A stretch of DNA of 47,758 nt. It comes from Novipirellula artificiosorum. GTDB taxonomy: Bacteria; Planctomycetota; Planctomycetia; Pirellulales; Pirellulaceae. The notes under the pieces were generated by a model that ran no database searches, had not been told where the DNA came from, and worked only from the letters and a program-made list of their open reading frames with translations. A program made the position numbers and the translations under genes. Location: NCBI RefSeq assembly GCF_007860135.1, contig NZ_SJPV01000025.1, positions 1-47,758 on the forward strand, in the 5' to 3' direction. Shown here piece after piece: positions 17,541 through 29,700 of this stretch; the first letter of the stretch is position 1; each line of letters begins with the position of its first letter.

Positions 17541-17558
17541 GGGGGCTGCGCATCCCCC
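17541..17558. promoter_or_regulatory. GC-rich near-perfect palindrome upstream of the giant gene
   Basis: GGGGGCTGCGCATCCCCC is an 18-base palindrome with one mismatched pair, located about 150 bases before the GTG start of the giant gene. It could be an operator for a dimeric regulator or an RNA hairpin in the 5' leader. Function is inference. Confidence 0.3.
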
Positions 17559-17697
17559 CGCAATGCGGTTGATCAAGCTAGGCGGACAGGCCATCAGGCC
17601 ACTCTCCGAAGCGTGGGCGAAATGTCCTGTTCCCGAGTGGATCGCGATCATTGGTTGTTTGCGGAGATGTTGAGTTGGAAAAGCGGTAACAAAGTGT

Positions 17698-17701
17698 GGA
17701 G
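17698..17701 (+). promoter_or_regulatory. Ribosome binding site of the giant gene
   Basis: GGAG lies eight bases before a GTG at 17710. It supports the GTG as start over the internal ATG at 17782, which would begin exactly at the LEPR-XLL-like motif. Confidence 0.6.
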
Positions 17702-17709
17702 AAGCTTCC

Positions 17710-20700
17710 GTGAAAAAGACAGATCGAACCGGCAAGAAATCATCGGCCAGAAGACGGCGTCCTCGCCGAGATCGCTTGACCATGGAGCGGCTGGAAGACC
17801 GCCGGATGCTGGCTCAATTGGTTTGGGACGGTGGCGGAGATGGGACTTCGTGGTCCGATCCATTGAACTGGGATTTGAACCAACCACCCGGCGCGACCGA
17901 CGAGGTCACGATCAACCAGACCGATGGAACACCGGTGCGTCTGACGTCCTCAGCGACGGTCCAGTCGCTGACGCTCGGCAGCATAGGTAATCCGACGCAA
18001 CTGCGCATGGAGGGGGTCGACTTCTCCGCGTCGACGCTGATGATCGGTATCAACTCCACCCTGCTCGTCGATGGATCAAGCACGATTGCGGGCAATATCG
18101 AGAACAACGGTGTCTTCGAAGCGATCCACCACATCGTGGATGGTCCGAGCGCGCAATCGACCGTTGCGCTGACGGGAACGTTTCTCAACACTTACAACGG
18201 TCTGCTCCGATTGCTGCCTAGCAGCAGCAGTCCCAGCTACGCCGCCTCGGAGGCAACCCTGACTGTCGATTTCCAGAGCGGCCTAACAAACGACGGGGCC
18301 ATGGAGTTGAGCGAAGGCTCTAGCGATGACGATGACATGGGCAGCACCGTCCTGAAGGTGAGTGGCGGCGTTCTCGCCAACAACGGATTCATTTCCTCAA
18401 TCATCGGTGACGGAAGTGGCGAGATCGGTACGCGAACGATCATTGGAACAGTCGAGAACTACGCGAACCTAGAAGTTCATCGCAGCTTGACAATGGCGGG
18501 TGGACCCGTCAGCAATTTTGGCTCGTTTGACGTGCAGTCGGAGCGATTGGAGATCACTCAGCAGCTAACCAACTTCAGCAATCATGTGCTATCGGATGGT
18601 TACTATTCCTTGGCTGGCGAACTGGCGTTTCCCAACGATGGAATCGAGACCAATCAAGCCTCAATCGATTTCTACGGAGCCGGAAGCTCCGTCGTCAACC
18701 TTATCGGAGAGAGCTCGCTTGCCACGCTGCAATCGAACGAGGGAGGGCTTTCTCTCTACGCGGGCAAAACGCTGTCGCTGCCCGATCCGTTTATCAATCG
18801 TGGCTACATATACATTGGTGATGGCAGCTCGCTGGTGACCACGGGTGACTATCGCCAAAGCGACTTCTTCTACAACGGCACCACGGGAATTGAGTCGGGA
18901 GGTACGCTGGCTACTGGCGGCGCCGTTCAGATTGAGGCTGGGGAACTGTATGGAAACGGAACGATCCTCGGCGATCTGGTGAGCAGCGGCTATCTGTATA
19001 TCTTCGAGGGCGAGCTGACGGTTCAGGGCGACTTTACGACAAGCGGCACTGTTTCGATTTTTCTCGATGACCCTGTTCCCAGTGTCGATGACGGAAAATT
19101 GGTTGTTACAGGGACTGCCAACCTGGGCGGCCGAATCGAAGTCGATCCAGAGGAACGTCCAAAGCCCGGCGCCGTTTTCGAGGCGATCACTTACTCCAGC
19201 CTAGCTGGTTTCGATGCTGAATTCGACTTTGACTATGGATTCGCTCGCTATTTCACATCCGAGGTCAGTTCGACATCGCTCTCCTTCCTCAGCAAGATGC
19301 CAAGCGTTCGCGTCGAACCGGTCGACGGTTTGATCACCACCGAGGAAGGAGGAGCCGCGAGATTTAAGGTTCAATTAGAAGACCTCCCGACCGCGCCCGT
19401 GACGGTTGGTTTTTCCACCAGCGACGACACCGAAGGTGCCGTGTCGTCTTCGATGTTGACCTTCACCGCCGCTGATTGGAATGTGCCACAGTACATCACG
19501 GTAACCGGCTTGAACGACCCGGAGGACGATGGCGACGTCATCTACACGATCATCAGTTCGTCCACGGCGAGTGCCGACCCCGACTTCGACGCTCGCCCCG
19601 TCGCCGACGTGACGCTCACCAATCGTGATGACGAAGGAGTCGATTTTGAACTCGGTGCTCCGTCGAGTGAGTTCACGACCGAGGCGGGTGGGCAGACCGA
19701 GTGGACGGTCGCATTGAACCGTCAACCGACTGCTGACGTCACGCTGTTCGTTCGGTCGAGCAACGTTCGCGAAGGGACTGTGTCCGCCGAATCACTCGTC
19801 TTCACACAGGCGAACTGGAATCTGCCGCGGAGCGTGACGATCACAGGCCAGGACGACCCGGTCGACGACGGCGACACCGAGTATTCGATCGCGGTGGGTC
19901 TGCTCGATACAGATGACCCTCTCTTTCAAAACGTCACCCCGCGTCACGTCTACCTGACCAACCAAGACGACGACACGGCCGACTTCGTTTGGGATGGAGG
20001 GGGCGACGAAGTCAACTGGACCGATCCATTGAACTGGACTGGGGATCAAGTCCCGGGGTTCGGAGCCAACGTGTTGATCCCGAACGTGCCGGGCGACGGC
20101 CTCATTCAGGTTCTCTACGGCACAGTCAACATCGCCTCCCTGTACAGCGAAGAACGGCTGTATTTGAATTCCTCGGACTTTCATGTCAGTGAAAGTGCGG
20201 TCGCGGCAAACGGCCTCGACTTCGAAAGTGGAACGATCGGCGGTGCCTGGACGACGTTTGGGGACTCTTACTGGAGTGACGGCACCCTCGATGTCGACGC
20301 GTCCTGGAATAACCTGGGCAACCTGGATATCGGGGGTTTTGCGACGCTGTACCTGTTCGGCATGCTCAGCAATTCGGGCATTATTTCGTTCGGATCCTCT
20401 TCCAACATCTACACGCAGAATCCGTCCAATTCGACTCAAGCTGGCACATTGAACAACCTTGCGGGCGGCGTGGTCGAATCTCGCGGCGGAACCATCCAGC
20501 CTTGGTACGTCAGCGGCAACTTTGGGACGATCAACAATGAGGGGACGTGGCGAAAGACCACTGCCGATGGAACGACGATCCGCACACCCTTCAATATGAA
20601 GGCGGGGACGATCGATGCGCAAGAGGGCACGTTGACCTTGAGTGCCGGCGTCGACAATACGGGCGGGACGTTTCTCTCGGATCCCGACGCGACGATTCAG

Positions 20701-23700
20701 TATTCGCAGTATGTACAAAGCGGGGTTTTCAGCGGGGTTTATAACGGCACTGGTACGGTGCAGTTCTCCTCCGGGACCATCGACGGGAACAACGTTGAGC
20801 TCCGCATGACGGGCGAGGCGAACGTCAGCGGCGGCGCGCTGACGGGCACATGGAACAACTACGACAATTTCGAACTGTCTGAGGGCAACGTCGCGGGTGT
20901 GTTCACGAATCTTGGCGACATGACATGGTCGGGTGGCTACGTTTCGACCAGCGGCCAGTTGATCAATCAGGCAGCGATCACGATCGGCGGCCCCTATTAT
21001 CAGTTTCTTAGCGGGCAGCTCGATAACTTCGGAACGATCGTCGTCGAACCAACGGCCAATTTGATCACGCAGAATCCGTCCAATTCGACTCAAGCTGGCA
21101 CATTGAACAACCTTGCGGGCGGCGTGGTCGAATCTCGCGGCGGAACCATCCAGCCTTGGTACGTCAGCGGCAACTTTGGGACGATCAACAATGAGGGGAC
21201 GTGGCGAAAGACCACCGCCGATACGACGACGATCATGACTCCGATTGTGGTTGCCCCCAGCGGGACGTTGCAGGTTGACGAGGGATTACTCAACCTAACG
21301 AGAGACTTTGCAAACTTCGCCAACCAGACGCTGACCGGCGGCAGCTACATCGTTCGCGGTGAACTTCGTTTTGTCGGAGCGGACATCGTTACCAACGCGG
21401 CGGCGATCGAACTGATCGGATCGGATGCGATGATTCGAAGTGACAGCATGACCAATGCACTCGCCTCGATTGCAACCAACCAAGCCGGTGCAGCCCTGCG
21501 AATCAGCGATGGTGCAAACCTCACAACGCCAAGCTCGTTTGCCAACGCGGGTGAGGTGTATGTGGGTGGCGGGAGCACGCTGACCATTCAAGGCGTTTAC
21601 AACCAGACGACCGGCACAACCTCCACCGGTCTCAATGGGAGTGCTGGGACCGTCGATCCGAGTGGCGACTTCTTTGTCGGATCGGGCGTGCTGTCCGGTG
21701 CGGGCTTTGTTGAAGCGAACGTGGTCAATACGGCGGGGGTGATCAGTCCCGGCATCAATGGACCCGCTCTGCTGAGCATCGTGGGTGACTTGACCCAGGG
21801 AACTGACGCCACGATCGAGGTGGACATCGCAGGGAGCCAAGCCTTTTCCCAGTATGACGTATTGGCAGTCGCTGGAGAGGCTACTTTGGACGGCACCCTT
21901 GCTGTCGCCATTGCCGGTACTTTCCTGCCGCTGCGCGACGACTTCTTTGATGTCCTTGTCTACGACAGTCTGGCGGGGGATTTTTCCGCCATCACCGGCT
22001 TAGTGATCGATGCGAATCGGGCACTCGTGCCAAGCCGTACCGCGACAACCTACACCTTGTCCAGCGTAGTAGCCGGCATTCGCGTCGAGCCAGCGGTTGG
22101 ATTGCAAACGACCGAGGGCGGCGGAACGGCAGCCTTCACCGTCGTCCTGGAAGATCAACCTTCGGCCCCGGTCACGATCGCGCTCGTTTCAGACAACCTG
22201 AATGAGGGAACGATCGACAAGACCGAGTTGATTTTCACATCCGCCAACTGGGATCAACCTCAGAGCGTCACGATCACCGGCCAAGACGACTTTGTGGAAG
22301 ATGGCAACGTTGCCTATTCGGTCGTGACGTCTGCGGCCGTCAGCACCGATCCCCTGTTCCATGGGCTGAATCCGTCCGATGTGCTGGTGGTCAACATCGA
22401 CAACGACGTTGCCGGATTCACTCTCGGCGCGCCAACGTCACTGCAAACGACGGAAGCGGGTGGAAGTAGCGAGTTCACGATCGTGCTCGACACCGAGCCA
22501 TCGGCAAGCGTCGAACTGCAGATCGTCTCAGGCACCCCCAGCGAAGGCTCACCCAACGTCGGCAAGGTGACGTTCACGGTCGACAACTGGAATCTGCCAC
22601 AGACCGTCGAATTCACAGGACAGAACGACAACCTTGACGACGGCGACGTGCTCTACACCGTGACGGTGTCGGTCAAGACCACGACCGATTCCAAGTACTC
22701 GGTACTGCCGGCGAAGTCCTTTGATCTCACTAATCTGGACGACGATTCGGCCGGCGTGACGATTGTTTCACCGGCGCAATTGATCACCGCCGAAGCCGGC
22801 GGCCAGGCAACGTTCACCCTTGCTCTGTCAAGTGAACCGGTGGCACCCGTTGAAATCTCATTCGTTTCCACAAAGTCGCTCGAGGCGACGCTTGACTCCA
22901 GTTCCTACACGTTCTCTCCTTCGACATGGAATCAACCCTTCACCGTTACGGCGACCGGTTTGGATGACTTGCTCGATGACGGCGATGTTCCCTTCCAGGT
23001 GGCTTTCAGTCCCACGGTTAGCACGGATCCGCTGTACAACGGACTCAATCTGCTTTCAATCGACGGTCTGAATTTGGGAACCGACACCTTCGAGTTGTCG
23101 GTGACTGAGATCACCGTGCCAACATCGGTGGTGTTGCTCGACCCACCTCAGATCGCGGTAGATTGGACGGTCGCGAATTTCGCGCCGATCGATTTGCCGG
23201 CGACGATTGCTTGGATCGACCAGATCGTATTGAGCGTCGATGACGTGCTGGGTAATGGCGATGACGTGGTGGTTGCCTCAGTTCCACACAACACCGGATT
23301 GCCGGCGGGCCAGTCCTATGCCAAACAGGAATGGGTCACGCTTCCCAATGGGCTTTCTGGACCAGCCCATTTCTACGTCCGCGTTGACTCCGGAGATTCG
23401 GTTCCCGAACTGGACGACGTTGTCAACAACGTCTCGGTGCTGCGCGCGACGAATCTGATACTCGATCGACCTGACTTGATCGTCGAACTGGTCACGCCAA
23501 ATGCGAGCGCCTTCAGTGGAGAAAACGTTACGGTTTCCTGGCGTGTGGCGAACGTAGGCCAGGGCGTCGCAGTGGCCAACTGGGTCGACAATGTCTATCT
23601 GTCGAGCGACCAAAGTTTGGATGCCACCGATCATTTCTTGGGGAGCGCTACCCGATCGACCGATCTGGCCAGCGGAGCAACGTACACCACACAACCATCG

Positions 23701-26700
23701 TTCACGCTGCCCGCCGAACTGGCCGGCGAGTTCTACCTGCTGATCGATACAGATGGTGGCGGTATCGTCAGCGAGTCGGACGAGGCGAACAACGTTACCG
23801 CGTCGACAACCACACTGACGGTGTCGCTTGCACCGGTGCCCGACCTCGTGGTCACACAGGTCATTGCTGACAAGACCGATGTTCAGCCCGGACAGACGCT
23901 GGAAGTGCAATGGACTGTCAGGAATCAGGGCACGGTCGGCCTCGCATCGCCGTGGTCGGATCATGTCTACCTGTCAACGGATGGAACGCTGGGAAATGCC
24001 ACGCTGTTGGCGACGATTCCGCGCAGTGAAACTCTGGGAATCAACCAGACGATCGACGTCATGACAACGATTATGATGCCGATCATCGCCGATGGTACCT
24101 ACCAGCTATTGGTCGTGACGGATGGGAACAACGAGGTCTTTGAACGCGGCGGCGAGTCCAACAACATCAAGTCGGCCGGTTCGCCAATCAATGTCGTCCA
24201 TGCCGACTTGGTTCCTTTGTTGACCAATGCACCGGCCGCCATGCAGTCGGGTGACTCAACGCTCATCCAGTGGAGCACACGAAACGAAGGGTCGGGAGCC
24301 ACGTTGGCAGCCTTCGATGATGAACTCTACCTGTCCCAAGACACGACGCTTGACGCCTCTGACCTGCAACTGGGCAGCGTGACGCGCGCGACATCGCTCG
24401 CCGCCGGCGGAAACGTCACGCACGGCGTGACCGCGGAGATACCGCTGGCTCTATCGGGTGCCTGGTATTTTCTGGTCGTCGCCGACGCCGGAAATGCGAT
24501 TGCCGAGGCCGGTTTTGAAAACAACAACATCGTGGCGCAGCCGGTCGCGATTTCATTGGCGCCCTACGCCGATCTGGTCGTGACCTCGGTCACAGCGCCG
24601 ACTCTTGTCATCGGCGATCCAGCACAAGCTGAAATTGGGTGGACGGTGCGAAATGATGGGACCGGCGTTGGAGCATCGAGTCGCTGGACTGACCGGATCG
24701 TATTGTCGACCGACGCGATTGCTGGCAACAGCGATGACGTCGTTGTGGGTGAATTCGTTCGTGACGCGAGCCTTGATCTTGGAAGTAGCTACTCACGACA
24801 AGTGTTGATCGATCTGCCGACGGGACTGCAAAATCGATTCCACGTTTTCGTCACGACCGATGCGGAAATGGTCGTCTTTGAGAACTCCAACGAAAGCAAC
24901 AACACGGCCGAAGCAAGTCAGACTCTCGACATCAGCCCAACGGAGTTTTCCGATCTCGTCGTCGATAGCGTGTCCGCTGCTGGCGCGGCAAGCGGTCAGC
25001 CATTGACAGTGACCTGGACCGTGAAGAACGTTGGAATTGCGACGACCAACACGAGCCAGTGGGAAGATCTGATCTACTTGGCGCGGGATGCCGCCGGCAC
25101 CGATCTGATTCCCAGTGGCACGTTTGACTCGATCTTCGGCGAGTTCGATCACGTGGGCAGCTTGGCGGTCGGGAACAGTTACACGCGATCGGCCGATGTG
25201 ATCCTGCCCGATGGACTGAGCGGCGACGTGTATGTGATCGTCCATTCCGCGCCGGACGATCCCTATGAGTTCTTGTACAAAGGCAACAATCGCACGATCT
25301 CCGGCGCGATCAACGTCTCGCTTTCTCCGTCAGCTGATCTGCGAATGGCATCGATCGGCGCACCGCCGGAATTCAATTCCGGGGGAACGATTGCCGTGAC
25401 CTGGACGGTGCGAAATGACGGTGCTGGCGACGCGGTGGCTCCCTGGATCGATCGAGTCAGCCTACGCAAAGCGGGGGATCCCAATGCGATCCCAATCACC
25501 CTGGGAAGCTACACCTACTCGCTGCCGATTCAGTCCGGCAAGACCTATCTGCGAGCCGAGCAGGTCAAGTTACCTAACGATCTGCAGGGGCTGTACGAGT
25601 TGTCGGTGCAAACGAACGTGACGGGCTCGCTGTATGAACAGGGTGCGACGGCCAACAATCAACTTTCTCAGACAATCCTGCTGACCTTGCCCGCGCGTGC
25701 GGATCTTCAAGTCCAAGCAATCGTCGCACCGTCGACGGTCTCTGCCGGTGGGACCGCACAATTTGCGTTCACGATCATCAACCAGGGAACGGTCTCGACG
25801 AAGGGCGGGTGGCAGGACCGCGTCTATCTTTCCCTCGACAATCTCGTCAGTCCTGATGATGTCGTCGTGGCCACCGTGCCCAACCAGGCCTCGCTCGGAC
25901 CTGGAGAGCAGTACCAAACGCAGGTCGATAGTATTTTGGTGCCGCGTCGGTTCCGTGGCGACGTTTACGTGCTGATCGAGACCGACACAGGCAACACAAT
26001 CCAGGAGTTTCCACAGGAAACCAACAACGTCAAGGCTCAATTGCTGAGCGTCGATGCGTTGCCGCCATCTGATCTGGTGACGTCCAACATCGTCTCGCCT
26101 GCCCAGGTCTATGACGGCAGTCAGATTGAGGTCCGCTACACCGTCACGAACCTTGGCGTCGGGGAAACCGATGTCGACGGTTGGACCGATACCGTTTGGC
26201 TGACGAGGGACAAAGATCGTCCCAACGTTTGTTCCGGCGATATGGCGTTGGGTCGTTTCCAACATTCCGGTTCGTTGGCGATCAACGAGTCGTACGACGA
26301 GATCGTGACGGTGACGATTCCCGAAGGTGGAACCCTAGGGCAATGTCGCGCTGATGATCCTCCTATTCCGATTCCCGGCGAGTGGTTTGTCACGGTCTGG
26401 TCCGATGCCTATGACGTGGTCACCGAAGACACGTTCGACATCAATATCAATCCCGACGATCCCAACGAGCTGGACAACAACAATTACAAGGCGCGGCCGA
26501 TCTCGGTTTTGTTGTCGCCTCCGCCCGACTTGGTCGTGACCAATGTGGTCGCCCCCACCCAGGCCACCGGCGGCGATTCGATCACTGTTTCATGGACCGT
26601 GGAGAACCAGGGGGCCAAACCCACCAAGAGCGATTCCTGGACGGATCGAATCTACCTCTCAAGCCACGCCGCTCTGGATGATCCCGACGCGAAGTCCTGG

Positions 26701-29700
26701 GATCTTGGCTCGGTCGAACGCAGTGGGGCCTTGGACGACGGCAGCAGCTACTCGGCGGAAAGAACCTTTGTGTTATCACCCGAAGCGGCTGGCCAGTATG
26801 TGATCGTGGTCACGGATGTGAATGACAAGGCCTGGGAGGGGCCGTTTGAGGACAATAACGCGAACTCCGTCGACACCGACATCAACCCGCTCGCCGCCGC
26901 GGATCTTCGCGTGACGTCGGTGGCATTGCCAACCGATAGCGATTCGGGACAGGCGGTCGATGTTACCTGGACGGTTGAGAATTTTGGAGCGGATGTCTGG
27001 TCGGGCACCCGATTTTGGAACGACTACATATACCTGTCAACGTCTTCGCAGTTCGAACTTTCGCGTGCGACACTGTTGAAAAAAGTCCTTCACAACAACG
27101 ACACGACGCTTGGCGCTGGCGAGTCCTATTCGACAACAGCTGAGATCGTGCTGCCGCGCGGCGCCGATCGCGAGTACTTCGTTCATGTCTGGACCGACCC
27201 GTCGCCGATTCCCGATGGTGGTCCGTTTGAGCCAACGGTTCCGTCAGCCGGACACAACGACGGCAACGTGCAATTCTATCTCCAAAAGGGAGCCGTCTAC
27301 GAGGGCGGACAACTCCGACCCAACGAATTGAATAATCTTGGCTCCAGTTCCCTCGTAGTGCATTACGCAGAACCCGACTTGGTGGTGACGGATCTGATTC
27401 TTCCACCGCCGACTCCGCTGTCGGGGCAGAGCATTTCGCTCAGCTGGACCGTGACGAATCTCGGTAATGCTACAACTTATGCAAATCGGGCGGATTCAAG
27501 CAAAGCGGAGATGGCATGGTGGGATCGCGTTTATCTCTCCAAAGACCCTTCGCTCGATAGCACCGATGTGCTGCTAGGCGAGGCCACCCGTGATGAGAAA
27601 ACGCCGTTGGGGATCGGCCAGTCCTACACGTTGACAACGGACGTCGAGCTTCCCCAGGGCGTGTTCGGTGACTTCTATGTCTTGGTGCTCAGCGACTCCA
27701 ACATTGTCAATCGGTTCCCGATACCCGACGGCTTCTTGTTGGGCATTGAACGCGAGTTTTCACAACCGGCGGATTGTTGGGGCGCGAGTGGCAACTCAAT
27801 CGTAACCTGCGATGCATTGTTCGGGACGATGGCGCGAGTACAGGAATTCGGAGACGAAGGCAACAACCTGATCGCGATGCCAATGACCGTCGGATTGGCT
27901 GATCCACCCGATTTGCAAGTCACCTCCCTGACGATTCCCGAGCGTGCCAAGCAGGGACAATTCTTTGAACTGACCTACACCGTTTCCAATGTCGGCACTG
28001 GCCCCATCCCGCTAGAGCAAGTGAGCTGGGATGATCTCTTCTATCTGTCTCGCGATCCGTTTCTCGATCTCAATGCGGACCGGTACCTCGGCATGCGGGA
28101 GACCGCTGTCTCGATCTCTGCGGTCGGCGAAAGCTACACCATCACGCAATCGGTCAAATTGCCGAAGAATCTGGATGGACCGTACTACGTGTTCGTGGTC
28201 ACAGACCCCGTTCGCGATTCTTCGAGTCCTCGCGGCAAGGTGTTCGAGTATCTGAACGAGAACAACAACTCGACGACCGTTTCACCGCCGCTGATCATCG
28301 AAACGCCCCCACCGACGGACCTGCAGGTTCAGACGATTACCGTGCCCGCGTCAGGTCAATCGGGTGAACCGGTGCACTTGGAATGGACGGTTGTCAATGC
28401 AGATCCAAGTGTCGTCGCGCAGGGGCGATGGGTCGATGCGGCCTATCTCTCGGACGATGCCATTTGGGATATCGGCGACAAGCTGATTGGGCGAGTCGAC
28501 GTCGACCAGCAGGCAGCGGGACTTGCTGCCGGCGCAACCTACACCGCGACGCTTGACACCACGCTGCCTCCGGTCAAGCCGGGCGATTATCGCGTGATCG
28601 TCCGCACCGACGTGCTCGACGACATCTTCGAGGCACAGAACGAAGCGAACAATCGCACGGCATCTGCCGACGCGATCAGTATGACCGTCGACGCACTGCA
28701 GCTCGGCGTCGAATTGGAAACGACACTCAGCACCGGACAGTCGAGACTGTACCAGGTCAGCGTGGGGCCTGGCGAAAGCCTGCGTGTGTCGATTCAATCC
28801 GACGCCTCGGGAGCCGCGAATGAAGTCTTCCTCAGGCACGGCGATGTGCCCAACGGCATTCGATACGACGCCGCTTACGAGGGCCAAATCGGTCCCAATC
28901 AAAGTGCGATCATCGGGTCCACCCAACCGGGCGAATACTTTGTGCTGGTCCGCGGCCACACCGAACCCAATGACGATACACCGGTCACGATTCTGGCGGA
29001 GTTGTTGCCGTTCCAGATCACCGATGTGATTCCCGATGTCGGAGGTGACAGCCGCTGGGTGACCACGACGATTCTGGGCGCGAAGATCGGCTCCACCGCG
29101 ATCCCGAAATTGGTGCGTCCCCAGTTCGGCGAGTTCGAAGCGGTCAACTACCAGGTCATCGACAGCACCAAAATCATTGCCACGTTTGATCTGCGTGACG
29201 CACCACATGGACTGTACGACGTCAAGGTGATCAATCCGGACGGCGCCGAAGCGGTGTTGCCCTATCGTTACCTTGTGCAACGGGCGATCGAGCCGGATGT
29301 CAGCATCGGCATGGGCGGACCTCGTGTCTTGGCCCCCGGTGATGTCGGAACCTATGGCGTCTCGGTTCGCAACATCACGAACGTCGACGCGCCGTACGTG
29401 CACTTCGAGTTCGGCATACCGGAATTGGGCGCGAACCCGGAAGTCTTCAACTTCCAATATGTCACCTTCGCGTCGAATCTGCGCGGTGAACCCACTGCGG
29501 ACCAGCTCGATTCGGTTCCCTGGGCCAGCCTTGATTCAGCTGTCAACTCAAACGGTATGAATCTAGCGCCCGGGTACGCGTTGGATCTTCCGACCCAGCG
29601 GTTCGCCGGTCTGACGTTCAACGCGCACACGTATCCCGGGTTGAGTGAGTTGGAGGATCGTAACTTCGCGGCGCTACGGGAGCGGATCGACAGGGACTAT

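Larger units (their letters stand above)
17249..17709 (+). promoter_or_regulatory. Intergenic region upstream of the giant gene
   Basis: These 461 bases contain no convincing gene. Just after the kinase 2 stop codon is a short inverted repeat GGCGAA-GT-TTCGCC (17258-17271) without a T-run. The promoter of the giant gene must be here. A GC-rich palindrome at 17541-17558 is described separately. Confidence 0.45.
19984..22075 (+). other. Beta-helix-like region 2
   Basis: Residues about 759-1455 reopen with FVWDGGGDEVNWTDPLNW, clearly related to region 1, and continue with Asn/Gly/Thr-rich short strands (NNLGNLDIGGFATLYL, SNSGIISFGSS). It contains a recent internal duplication (20413-20580 and 21067-21234). 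Confidence 0.6.

Noticed and set aside
17526..17990. 154-codon plus-strand frame overlapping the start of the giant gene in another frame
   Set aside because: Overlaps the well-supported giant frame and its ribosome binding site, and its composition is that of a frame-shifted shadow.
19792..21093. 433-codon minus-strand frame opposite the giant gene
   Set aside because: It follows from the low frequency of stop codons opposite GC-rich repetitive coding DNA. Arg/Val/Ile-rich sequence without any family pattern or ribosome binding site.
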